Assembly: GCA_902168115.1 (NCBI GenBank)
Contig: CABHPB010000063.1
Location: 113,933-177,932, forward strand
DNA from: an uncultured Methylopila sp.
Lineage (GTDB): Bacteria; Pseudomonadota; Alphaproteobacteria; Rhizobiales; Methylopilaceae
Direction of reading: 5' to 3'
Length of the DNA stretch: 64,000 nucleotides
This document shows positions 53,211 to 61,518 of the stretch, in pieces (positions within the stretch are counted from its first letter, which is position 1; every line of letters begins with the position of its first letter). A program made the position numbers and the translations under genes. Under the pieces are notes generated by a model that was not told the DNA's origin, did no database searches, and saw only the letters and a list, made by a program, of their open reading frames with translations.

Positions 53211-53300
53211 TCATGACCGGACTTGATCCGGGCATCCATCACATACCCAAGGAGACGGATCCTCGGATCTAGTCCGAGGATGACGGCTGAGGCTCAGCCG
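53211..53300. repeat. Cluster of palindromic extragenic repeats after ilvN
   Basis: Three palindromes in series. CCGG-ACTTGAT-CCGG sits around 53217-53231. TCCTCGGA/TCCGAGGA with a 5-base loop is at 53260-53280. CGGCTGA/TCAGCCG is at 53284-53300 and includes the ilvN stop. The first and second resemble REP-type elements common in alphaproteobacteria; together they may end or stabilise the ilv transcript. Confidence 0.55.
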
Positions 53301-53845
53301 TCCATCCCCTCCGGACCGCGGGCGATGGCGGCGACGCCGGTGCGGGCGACCTCGACGAGGCCGAGCGGCTTCATGAGCAGGATGAACTGGTCGAGCTTGT
53401 CCGGCTTGCCGGTGATCTCGAACACGAAGCTCTCGATGGTGGCGTCGATCACGCGGGCGCGGAAGGCGTCGGCGAGGCTGAGCGCCTCGACCCGGTTCTC
53501 GCCCTTGCCGCGCACCTTCACGAGCAGCAGCTCGCGCTCGAGCGCGCGGCCGGTCAGCGTCAGGTCGACGACGGAGTGGACCGGAACCAGCCGGTCGAGC
53601 TGGGTCTTGATCTGGTCGATGACCTCGCCCGGTCCGGTCGTCACGACCGTGATGCGGGACAGGTTGGTCTCGTGGCTGACCTCGGAGACGGTCAGGCTGT
53701 CGATGTTGTAGCCGCGGCCGGAGAACAGGCCGATGACGCGCGCGAGCACCCCCGGCTCGTTGTCGACCAGGATCGCGAGCGTGTGCCGCGCGACGGCCTC
53801 ATGGTGCTCTTCCATGAAGTAGGCGGAGCCGGTGGGTTGGCGCAT
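53294..53845 (-). CDS. ilvN: Acetolactate synthase small (regulatory) subunit
   Basis: A 183-aa regulatory subunit of acetohydroxyacid synthase (also called IlvH). It has an N-terminal ACT domain (HTLAILVDNEPGVLARVIGLF, with GRGYNIDSLTV) that binds valine, followed by the ALS_ss_C domain. It activates and feedback-regulates IlvB, encoded about 1.2 kb upstream on the same strand. The two genes are separated by a metallopeptidase gene instead of being adjacent, which is the normal order. It ends inside a palindromic repeat cluster. Confidence 0.95.
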   Translation of the reverse strand: MRQPTGSAYFMEEHHEAVARHTLAILVDNEPGVLARVIGLFSGRGYNIDSLTVSEVSHETNLSRITVVTTGPGEVIDQIKTQLDRLVPVHSVVDLTLTGRALERELLLVKVRGKGENRVEALSLADAFRARVIDATIESFVFEITGKPDKLDQFILLMKPLGLVEVARTGVAAIARGPEGMDG

Positions 53846-53856
53846 GGGGAGCTTTC

Positions 53857-55032
53857 TCAGCGGTAGTTTCGAAGGTTTCGTCTGTAGGCCCGCGTCAGTA
53901 TTGTTTCACCAAAACCGAGGCTCTTGATCGCAAGCCACTTAGCAGTAAGATCTTCAGGTATCCAGTCCTGAGACAAAAATTTCAGCAATTTTTTTCGTAT
54001 TTCACCCCATTCCAAACCAATATCGCAGAAATAGTCGTGCTCTTCGCGCTCTGTAAACACGAAAATATTTCGGAAATCAGCAGCCCCGCCCTCTCTTACG
54101 CTGAAAAGTAATTGCGCCGCCATGCAAGTTGCAACCGCTACAACCAGCCCGTTCTTTCTCGCGGGTGATAAAAACGCATATGTGTATGTGAGCGTATCGG
54201 CGCTCCACCGAAATCGAAACTTCGCAGGCGGATGACTGCTCAACCGTGTCGGTGGCTCACCGCGAAGCTTTTCGAAAAGCAAAAATATCGTACACACAAT
54301 AAAGGCGGATATACAGAGACCGACAATCAATTTGATATCCGCTCGTCTCGCCAGCGAATTAATTGAGAAAACAACACAGAGATTATCTATGTTTCTAGTG
54401 ATCCACGGGTGATCCAAAAATTGCTTCAGCATATTGTCAACAGCGAAGCAATCAGCATCCATTTCCAACGTCTGAAGCTTATTCAGCGATCCCCAAGTCG
54501 GAGCATCAAGCAACTCATCGATAATGCCGAAAGGTGCATTACTTATGGAAATACGGGTGTGGCAGGCCAAGATGTGCCCAAGTTCATGAAAAACCACGAA
54601 ATCAAGCGCCATTTTGCATGAGAACGCCTGCAGTTCATTGACAAATACACTATTTTTTTTAAGAAAATTACTATCAACATCTTTTAAAAACGTCGGCGCA
54701 ATCTCAGCCGCGCGTGAAAGCGTCTCTATATTGAAGCTTCCAGCAAAATGGTCAATTATTTTCTCGATCAGTCCAACATAAACAACAACTATATCGTTGT
54801 TCAAGGTTGATATAGCCAAAGCCGTCGGCTTTGACCCGCTTGCAACAATAAACGCAATTTTCCCTCTCGGCGGAACTCCGAAGCTGGCATGCCGAACAAA
54901 CAGATGAAAAGTATTGATCAGATACTCAGATAGCGCCCTGGTTGATCCAGAAACGCTATCCAAGTCCGCACGCTCTATGCGCAGACCATCAAGATCTTGC
55001 TCAAGCCTTATCTGATAGGCCGCTTCTGACAT
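53857..55032 (-). CDS. AT-rich membrane metallopeptidase-like protein inserted in the ilv operon
   Basis: A 391-aa protein of unknown family. It has a zinc-peptidase motif HELGH (residues 149-153) and, 37 residues on, EMDAD (190-194), the E-x3-D third-ligand pattern of gluzincins such as M48. A membrane segment at about 234-253 follows, then a soluble C-terminal half ending in basic residues. Hand count of 54361-54420 gives 21 G+C in 60, far below ilvB and ilvN. ATG 55032 follows TAGGTG; GTG 55041 is an alternative. It lies 27 bases after ilvB and 11 bases before ilvN, so it is co-transcribed with them. The base composition argues for recent acquisition. Confidence 0.82.
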   Translation of the reverse strand: MSEAAYQIRLEQDLDGLRIERADLDSVSGSTRALSEYLINTFHLFVRHASFGVPPRGKIAFIVASGSKPTALAISTLNNDIVVVYVGLIEKIIDHFAGSFNIETLSRAAEIAPTFLKDVDSNFLKKNSVFVNELQAFSCKMALDFVVFHELGHILACHTRISISNAPFGIIDELLDAPTWGSLNKLQTLEMDADCFAVDNMLKQFLDHPWITRNIDNLCVVFSINSLARRADIKLIVGLCISAFIVCTIFLLFEKLRGEPPTRLSSHPPAKFRFRWSADTLTYTYAFLSPARKNGLVVAVATCMAAQLLFSVREGGAADFRNIFVFTEREEHDYFCDIGLEWGEIRKKLLKFLSQDWIPEDLTAKWLAIKSLGFGETILTRAYRRNLRNYR

Positions 55033-55059
55033 AGATCGCACCTAACGGTCGGGCACGGA

Positions 55060-56847
55060 TCACACCAGCATCTTGCCTTCTTCGGTGATGGCCTCGTTGA
55101 CGGTCTTCTCGCCGACGTCGCCGAGCAGCATCTCGTTGTGGGCGCGGCCCGACGGGATCATCGGGAAGCAGTTCTCCATCTTGTCGACGACGCAGTCGAC
55201 GAAGACCGGGCCCTGATGGTCGATCATGGCCTGGATGGTCGCGTCGAGATCGTCCGGATGCTCACAGCGCAGGCCCTTCACGCCGTAGGCCTCCGCGAGC
55301 TTCACGAAGTCCGGCAGCGCCTCGGAGTAGGAGTGCGAGTAGCGCGAGCCGTGCAGCAGCTGCTGCCACTGCCGCACCATGCCCATGTACTCGTTGTTCA
55401 GCACGAACACCTTGATCGGCAGGTTGTACTGGACCGCCGTCGAGAGCTCCTGGATGCACATCTGGATCGAGGCCTCGCCCGCGATGTCGATGACCAGCGC
55501 TTCCGGGTGCGCCTTCTGCACGCCGATGGCCGCCGGCATGCCGTAGCCCATCGTCCCGAGGCCGCCGGACGTCATCCAGCGGTTCGGCTCGTCGAAGCGG
55601 TAGTACTGCGCGGCCCACATCTGGTGCTGGCCGACCTCGGTCGTGACGTAGGTGTCCGGGCCCTTGGTCAGCTCATAGAGGCGCTCGACGGCCTGCTGCG
55701 GCTTGATGGTGGTCTCGGACGTCTTGTAGGCGAAGCAGTTCCGGGCCCGCCAGGAGTTGATCCGGCGCTCCCAGTCCATCAGCCCGGCCGGATCGATCTG
55801 GGCGCGGCTCGCCTTCCAGATCTGGATCATGTCCTCGAGCACGTGGGCGACGTCGCCGACGATGCCGACCTCGACCTTGACGTTCTTGTTGATCGAGGAC
55901 GGGTCGATGTCGATGTGGATCTTGCGGCTGCCCGGCGAGAAAGCGTCGAGGCGGCCGGTGATGCGGTCGTCGAAGCGCGCGCCGACGCAGAGCATGACGT
56001 CGCAGTCGTGCATGGCGTTGTTGGCCTCGAACGAGCCGTGCATGCCGAGCATGCCCAGCCACTGCGGATCGGACGCGGGATAAGCGCCGAGGCCCATCAG
56101 GGTCGAGGTGACCGGCGCGCCGGTCATGCGCGCGAACTCGCGCAAGAGCTCGGACGCGCGCGGGCCGGAGTTGATGACGCCGCCGCCGGTGTAGAAGATC
56201 GGCTTCTTGGCCGTGCGCAGGATCTCGATCGCCGCCTTGATCTTCTCGGCGTCGCCCTTGAGCTTCGGATGATAGGTCTTGTGCACGACGTTGCGCGGGC
56301 CGATGTAGCCGCCGGTCGCGAACTGGACGTCCTTCGGGATGTCGACCACGACCGGGCCCGGACGGCCGCTGGTCGCGACGTAGAACGCCTCGTGCAGCAC
56401 CTGCGCGAGGTCGTTGACGTCCTTCACGAGGTAGTTGTGCTTGGTGCAGGGCCGGGTGATGCCGACCGTGTCGCACTCCTGGAAGGCGTCCGAACCGATC
56501 AGATGCGTCGGGACCTGGCCGGTGATGCAGACCAGCGGAATGGAGTCCATCAGCGCGTCGGTCAGCCCGGTGACGGCGTTGGTCGCGCCGGGGCCAGAGG
56601 TGACGAGCACGACGCCGGGCTTGCCGGACGAGCGGGCGTAGCCTTCCGCCATGTGGGTCGCGCCCTGCTCGTGGCGGACCAGCACATGCTCGATCGAATT
56701 CTGCTGGAACAGCGCGTCGTAGATCGGGAGGACGGCGCCGCCCGGATAGCCGAAGATGTGCTCGACCCCCTGGTCGGCGAGCGCGCGGATGACGATCTCC
56801 GCGCCGGTCATGTGCTCCGTCGGAGCTGCGGTCAGGTCAGCGGCCAT
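55060..56847 (-). CDS. ilvB: Acetolactate synthase large (catalytic) subunit
   Basis: A 595-aa ThDP enzyme making acetolactate and acetohydroxybutyrate. FGYPGGAVLPIYDAL is at residues 32-46, and catalytic Glu60 is in RHEQGATHMAEGYAR. The ThDP-magnesium motif begins GEAS rather than the common GDGS and ends NNEYMG; I recall GEAS or GDAS in rhizobial homologs, so this is not decay. Upstream lie a terminator and a 17-codon leader with adjacent Ile-Leu-Val codons, indicating attenuation. ATG 56847 has AAAGGAA upstream. The subunit gene ilvN comes after the inserted peptidase gene. Confidence 0.97.
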   Translation of the reverse strand: MAADLTAAPTEHMTGAEIVIRALADQGVEHIFGYPGGAVLPIYDALFQQNSIEHVLVRHEQGATHMAEGYARSSGKPGVVLVTSGPGATNAVTGLTDALMDSIPLVCITGQVPTHLIGSDAFQECDTVGITRPCTKHNYLVKDVNDLAQVLHEAFYVATSGRPGPVVVDIPKDVQFATGGYIGPRNVVHKTYHPKLKGDAEKIKAAIEILRTAKKPIFYTGGGVINSGPRASELLREFARMTGAPVTSTLMGLGAYPASDPQWLGMLGMHGSFEANNAMHDCDVMLCVGARFDDRITGRLDAFSPGSRKIHIDIDPSSINKNVKVEVGIVGDVAHVLEDMIQIWKASRAQIDPAGLMDWERRINSWRARNCFAYKTSETTIKPQQAVERLYELTKGPDTYVTTEVGQHQMWAAQYYRFDEPNRWMTSGGLGTMGYGMPAAIGVQKAHPEALVIDIAGEASIQMCIQELSTAVQYNLPIKVFVLNNEYMGMVRQWQQLLHGSRYSHSYSEALPDFVKLAEAYGVKGLRCEHPDDLDATIQAMIDHQGPVFVDCVVDKMENCFPMIPSGRAHNEMLLGDVGEKTVNEAITEEGKMLV

Positions 56848-56926
56848 GGGCGGTTCCTTTCGCCTTTGTCGACCTCGGGTCCCTTAAGACCCTTTCGCCC
56901 TGCGACTTACCCTGACGCCGGGCAAC

Positions 56927-56951
56927 AAAAAAGGGCCCCGCGGGGACCCTT
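56927..56951 (-). terminator. Attenuator (intrinsic terminator) in the ilvB leader
   Basis: On the minus strand AAGGG-T-CCCC and GGGG-CCC form a GC-rich hairpin followed directly by TTTTTTG. It ends 79 bases before the ilvB start and begins 30 bases after the leader-peptide stop, so it is in the right place to interrupt ilvB transcription. Confidence 0.8.
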
Positions 56952-56981
56952 GGCTTAGGCGTCATCGTCTGTGCGCGAACC

Positions 56982-57035
56982 TTATGCGGTCCGCACCTTC
57001 GATGACGCCGATCTTACGAGAATGCTCCGCGACAC
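56982..57035 (-). CDS. Candidate Ile-Leu-Val leader peptide of ilvB
   Basis: A 17-aa frame from GTG 57035, with AAGGAG ending 7 bases upstream. The peptide reads MSRSILVRSASSKVRTA and stops at TAA. It carries Ile, Leu and Val in tandem (ATT CTC GTA), the three products of the pathway, and precedes an intrinsic terminator. This is the standard layout of ribosome-mediated attenuation for branched-chain genes. It is too short for similarity evidence; the ILV run, ribosome site and terminator together make the case. Confidence 0.7.
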   Translation of the reverse strand: MSRSILVRSASSKVRTA

Positions 57036-57256
57036 GGGTCGCTCCTTCGAAAAATTCGCGCGGAACCTACGCTCGCCCTTCCGCCCCGTCAAGACGGGCG
57101 GGCCTCAGGCGACCTTCGGCCTACGTCTCTTGGCGCGCGCAGAACGAGCGGCTTGTCTTCGAGGACCTGCAGCGTGGGCGCTAAGTAGTTTTCCGATCTG
57201 TCGCGCTGCTGCGTCAGCTTCTCAGATGACGGCACCGTCGCCGGAACGCACCCAGC

Positions 57257-59764
57257 ATGCCTCGGTTGTCGACAGCCCTGCTCGCGGTCGCTGCGCTTTT
57301 TGCGCTGACGGTCGAAAGGGCGTGCGCCGAGGATCGTATCGCCCTGCTGATCGGCAACAGCCGTTACGTCGGCGTCGCGCCGCTGCGAAACCCGGAGAAT
57401 GACGTGGCGCTCGTCGCCGACTCGCTCAAGAAGGCGGGGTTCGCGACCCATCTGGCGATCAACGCCAAACTCGACGACATGAAGCGCGAACTGCAGGCGG
57501 TCGTCGATCAGGCGGCGGCGAACCCGAAATCTGCGGTGCTGATCTACTACGCAGGCCATGGCGTTCAGGTCGAAGGCGAGAACTATCTCCTCCCGATCGA
57601 CTTCAAGCTGCCGTCCGAAGACGCAGGCGCCGGCGGGGACGAGGACCGCACAATCGTCGCCACCGCCCGACGCCGGCTGTCGATCGCCAAAGGCGCCGTC
57701 AGCGTCTCCGAACTTGAGAGGCGGCTCGGCGCGGTACAGGCGACGCTCCAGATCATCGTGCTCGACGCCTGCCGCGACGATCCGACTGCGCCGCGCACGC
57801 GGGGCATTTCGCAGGGGCTCAAGGCGGAACGACCTGGCCTGACCGGCCGGCTCGTGGCGTTTTCTACCGCGCCGGGCGCAACCGCCGAGGACGGCGCCAA
57901 CGGCACGAGCACCTACGCCGCCGCCTTCGCGGAAGCGCTGCTGATCCCTGGATTGCGCGTCGACGAGGTGTTCGCCCGCGTGCGATCCAAGGTGCTCGAG
58001 CGCACCCAGCGCGCGCAGGAGCCTTGGCAGAGCGCATCGCTCGACGAGGGAAATTTCGCCTTCGTCCCTGCAGCGACTTCGGAGAAAATCGACGAGATCG
58101 AGGACCTCACATGGAGCCTCGCCTCCACGATCGGCAATGAGGAGCTGCTTCGCCAGTATCTTTCAAAGTATCCGTCCGGAAGGTTCTCCGCGCAGGCGAA
58201 GCTCCGCATCGATGCTTACAACAGAGATCAGACATTCTTTCGGCGATCGTCGAGCTACCCGATCATCCTGAGCGATCAGAGCTTGAGCTTCTGCAAAGGC
58301 GGCACCGAGTACGATCTGCCGATGATGATCGCTCCACTTGTGAAGTTCGGCGGCGAGAGAGCCTATGTCAGCATCAACATACCGCTCAAGGACCTCCTGT
58401 GCGTGCGCACGCAGGGCGGCGAACTGCCGGTGATCACTGAACTGCCCGGCAAAGGAAAATCATGCGGCGCCATAGCGATCGCAGGCGATGAGATGAACCG
58501 GCGCGTGCCGGTCGCATGCGACTCCAAGACCGACGCTCCGAAAGCGATGCTGCGCATCGAGAAAACCGGCTCCAGCATCGAGTTGCCGCTCGAGGACACC
58601 GAAGACTGGAGCTTTCGCTTCGATGCGGCCGAAGGAATCGTGGAGGAGGCGTCGCTAACCTTTCGAGGTCCAGCGAAGATCTCTCTCGAGAACGAGGAGA
58701 TATATTGGCATCTCTCGCTCGCACCGTTCAAACCCAGCTCATATGGCGAGTCCGTCAAGTTCGCGAACACGCAGGAGCGGGTCAGAACGTCAGATCGCCT
58801 GCAGGCTACGGACGTCGCGTACTTGCGCTATGAGCCGCTGCCTCCGGAAACCAGCAAGGCGCCGCTCCCTGTCGCCAGCGGGGAGGCCGCCTCCTCGGCG
58901 CAAGCGGGAGCCCGTCGGCTCACCAGTTATTGGACCCACAACGGCTCGCTCATGTCGCTGACGCGCGAAGGGCCGTTGCGTGAACTGGCTTATGTGAAGC
59001 CGCGTCCTGAACTGAGCGCGTTCGGCATCGGCGACGGCATCATGCTGTTCGTCGGCGCAACGACAGATGGACAGTCTTACGAAGGTGAAGTCTTCGTCAT
59101 TTCATCCAACTGCATCGACAAGACCTATCCCGTCACCGGCGAGCTGTCGAATGGCGGTAAGCGCATCACCCTGACCGGGGCTAAACCTAAGCTCGACGCA
59201 TCGTGCAACAAAGTCAGCGACAGGCCGGAGAGCCTGGTCTTCGACCTTGTCGGCAAGGCTGGGTCGTTCGAGCCCTCGACATTTGATCTCCGCACCCTCG
59301 CCACTGTCTCCCCGCTTGCGTCCGCTGCCCCGATCGCGCTCAAGCGTCTCGACGACGACGCAGCGAGCAGCTTCTGGTCGCACAACGGGTCGGTCGTCGC
59401 ACTGATCCGCAAGGGCAAGGGCCGCAGCTTCGTCTACGTGAAGCCGCGCGAGGGACTTGACCGAGCCGGCGTCGCGCGCGGCTCGGTGTTCTATGAAGGC
59501 GCGACATCCGACGGACGGACCTACGCCGGCAAGGCCTACGCGTTCTCCAAGCAATGCGGCGCGGCCAGCTATGCCGTCTCAGGAACGGTTTCGGACGACG
59601 GCAAGCGCATCGAGCTTCGCGGCGAAGCTCCGCGCTTCGACGGACAGTGCAAGCCGGCGGCGACGAAGATCGATGTTCTGGCTTTCGACTATCTCGGCAG
59701 CGCCTCGACCACGGACGCTGACGAGGTCATGTCCGGCTTTGCGGCCTCGAAACGCGCGCGATGA
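57257..59764 (+). CDS. Secreted caspase-like (C14) protein with tandem C-terminal modules
   Basis: An 835-aa exported protein. The signal peptide ends near RACAE. The caspase domain (about 26-275) has the expected RIALLIGNSRY start, catalytic His101 in YYAGHGVQ and Cys172 in LDACRDDP. After a linker come a second beta-rich region (about 330-530) and two homologous units at about 557-665 and 705-815. Each unit starts S(Y/F)W(T/S)HNGS and contains YVKPR, GATxDGxxYxG and a Cys pair. The protein is much longer than simple orthocaspases. Known bacterial relatives cleave after Arg or Lys; the substrate here is unknown. It is divergent from the ilvB leader. Confidence 0.88.
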   Translation: MPRLSTALLAVAALFALTVERACAEDRIALLIGNSRYVGVAPLRNPENDVALVADSLKKAGFATHLAINAKLDDMKRELQAVVDQAAANPKSAVLIYYAGHGVQVEGENYLLPIDFKLPSEDAGAGGDEDRTIVATARRRLSIAKGAVSVSELERRLGAVQATLQIIVLDACRDDPTAPRTRGISQGLKAERPGLTGRLVAFSTAPGATAEDGANGTSTYAAAFAEALLIPGLRVDEVFARVRSKVLERTQRAQEPWQSASLDEGNFAFVPAATSEKIDEIEDLTWSLASTIGNEELLRQYLSKYPSGRFSAQAKLRIDAYNRDQTFFRRSSSYPIILSDQSLSFCKGGTEYDLPMMIAPLVKFGGERAYVSINIPLKDLLCVRTQGGELPVITELPGKGKSCGAIAIAGDEMNRRVPVACDSKTDAPKAMLRIEKTGSSIELPLEDTEDWSFRFDAAEGIVEEASLTFRGPAKISLENEEIYWHLSLAPFKPSSYGESVKFANTQERVRTSDRLQATDVAYLRYEPLPPETSKAPLPVASGEAASSAQAGARRLTSYWTHNGSLMSLTREGPLRELAYVKPRPELSAFGIGDGIMLFVGATTDGQSYEGEVFVISSNCIDKTYPVTGELSNGGKRITLTGAKPKLDASCNKVSDRPESLVFDLVGKAGSFEPSTFDLRTLATVSPLASAAPIALKRLDDDAASSFWSHNGSVVALIRKGKGRSFVYVKPREGLDRAGVARGSVFYEGATSDGRTYAGKAYAFSKQCGAASYAVSGTVSDDGKRIELRGEAPRFDGQCKPAATKIDVLAFDYLGSASTTDADEVMSGFAASKRAR

Positions 59765-59792
59765 ACCGTAACCCCCGCCGCTGGCGGAGCGA

Positions 59793-61289
59793 TCAGTCCA
59801 GAAACACGGTTTCGAACTTCGGCACGCCGTCGACGCCGGCGAGCCAGAGCGGCGTCGCCTCCTCCACGCCCGCCGAGGCGGAGAAGCGCCAGCAGTTCCG
59901 GCCGGCGGCCTTCGCCGCATAGAGCGCCTCGTCGGCGAGCAGCACCAGCCGCTGCGGATCGCCCTCGCTGTCGGGGGACAGAACGCCGCCGAGCGTGATG
60001 CTGGGCAGCAGGGACACGCCGTCGATGTGGAAGGTGCGGTTGACGTTCTCCACGAGCCGCTTGGCGAGCTTCATCCCGTCCTCGACGCTGGAGAGCGGCG
60101 CGACCACGGCGAACTCGTCGCCGCCGAGCCGCGCGACCACGTCCGTCGCGCGCACCGAGTTGCGGAGCCGCGTCGCGACCTCGACCAGCAGCGCGTCGCC
60201 GCGCTGGTGGCCGAAGCCGTCATTGACGGACTTGAAGTGGTCGAGGTCGATCAGAAACAGCGCGAAGCGGCTGCCGCGGCTGTGGGCCCTGGCGGTCGCG
60301 GCGTCGAGCACCTCGAGGAAGCGCACCCGGTTGACCAGCTTGGTCAGCCCGTCATGCATCGCGCGATAGGCGAGGATGCGCCGAAGCCGCTTCTGGTCGT
60401 GGCCATGCGCCGCGACCAGCACGCTCGGGCCGGCGAGCAGCGCGAGCGCGAGGTATCGCATCAACTCCGCCCGCATCGGCTCGGCGGCGTTGGCGAAGGC
60501 GGGCCACAGCCCTTCCGACATGTAGGCGAGCAGCGCCGCCGAGAAGCAGAAGGCGCCGAGCCAGGTGGCGAAGAGACCGAGCCTCAGCGCGAACCACAGC
60601 ATGGCGCAGGAGGCGGCGAGCACCACCTCCGGCCGGCCCTGGCCGACGGAGGCGAGCACCAGGCACGCCACCAGACAGGCGGCGGCCGGCGCCTCCCAGA
60701 GCGCGGCCTTCGGCTCGTCGGCGTCGAACTCGTCCGCGAGCGGCTGTTCGCTGCGCGCACGGGTCAGCGCGACGCCGAGCAGCAGGCTCGAGCCGACCCA
60801 GGCGGCGGCCCAGCATGTCAGCACGGCGTCAATCGTCGCGCCGGCCCCGAAGGCGGCGGCCGCCCCGACTGGTGCGCCGGCCAGCGCGCCGGTCGCCGCG
60901 GTGATGGTGACGGCGATCGCCATCCGCACCTCGGAGGCGATGAAGCCGCTTCGGCGCAATCGCGCGAAGGTCATGACGGCGCAGGCGATGGTCGCGAGGT
61001 TCTGGAACAGCGACCAGCCAAGCTCCGCCGGCGTGGCGCCGAGCGCGGTCGCGACCACAAGATGCACGGCGACGAGCCGCAGCGCGTCGGTCGCCGAAAG
61101 CTTTCGGCCGTATCGGATGAGAACGCTGGCGGCGAGCGGCGCCGCGAGGTTCATGAGCGGCTGGCCCGCGACGCCCTGGCCGAGCTGATAGGTGGCGGCG
61201 AGACCCGCGCCATAGCACAGCATGAGGGAGACGTTGGGCAGGATGAGGCAGGCGAGCAGGCGGTCTGCAACGCGACGCGCAGCGGTCAT
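59793..61289 (-). CDS. MASE1-like membrane diguanylate cyclase
   Basis: A 498-aa protein with about eight hydrophobic segments in residues 1-310 (MASE1-like, starting SLMLCYGAGLAATYQLGQG) and a C-terminal GGDEF domain. The active-site motif is intact (ARLGGDEFAVV, GGDEF at 389-393). An RxxD inhibitory site (RATD) lies five residues before it, so it should make c-di-GMP with product inhibition. ATG 61289 has GGGAAG upstream; the long open upstream frame has no protein character. It has no EAL domain. It is divergent from the ferric-reductase-like gene. Confidence 0.9.
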   Translation of the reverse strand: MTAARRVADRLLACLILPNVSLMLCYGAGLAATYQLGQGVAGQPLMNLAAPLAASVLIRYGRKLSATDALRLVAVHLVVATALGATPAELGWSLFQNLATIACAVMTFARLRRSGFIASEVRMAIAVTITAATGALAGAPVGAAAAFGAGATIDAVLTCWAAAWVGSSLLLGVALTRARSEQPLADEFDADEPKAALWEAPAAACLVACLVLASVGQGRPEVVLAASCAMLWFALRLGLFATWLGAFCFSAALLAYMSEGLWPAFANAAEPMRAELMRYLALALLAGPSVLVAAHGHDQKRLRRILAYRAMHDGLTKLVNRVRFLEVLDAATARAHSRGSRFALFLIDLDHFKSVNDGFGHQRGDALLVEVATRLRNSVRATDVVARLGGDEFAVVAPLSSVEDGMKLAKRLVENVNRTFHIDGVSLLPSITLGGVLSPDSEGDPQRLVLLADEALYAAKAAGRNCWRFSASAGVEEATPLWLAGVDGVPKFETVFLD

Positions 61290-61518
61290 GGCGCTTCCCG
61301 AAATGCGGGATGTGGAAGGTCCCCGAGCCTCCGTTGTATGCCAGCTCGTTCTAAGGCCGCGTTTGCGCCGTTGATGCAATTTTAGGAAATCGTGAGAATT
61401 CCGGGGACGCAAGAAACTCACGGCGTCGTGCGGCAGGCGACGTAACCGACGTCCCCCGTCGCGCGTATAGCCGGGCGAGCGTCCTTCCCACGGACGGACA
61501 AGCGAGATCGGATCGCGC

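Noticed and set aside
55138..56958. A 606-codon plus-strand frame opposite ilvB
   Set aside because: ilvB on the minus strand is certain; the antisense frame is Arg/Asp/Val-rich with no recognisable domain.
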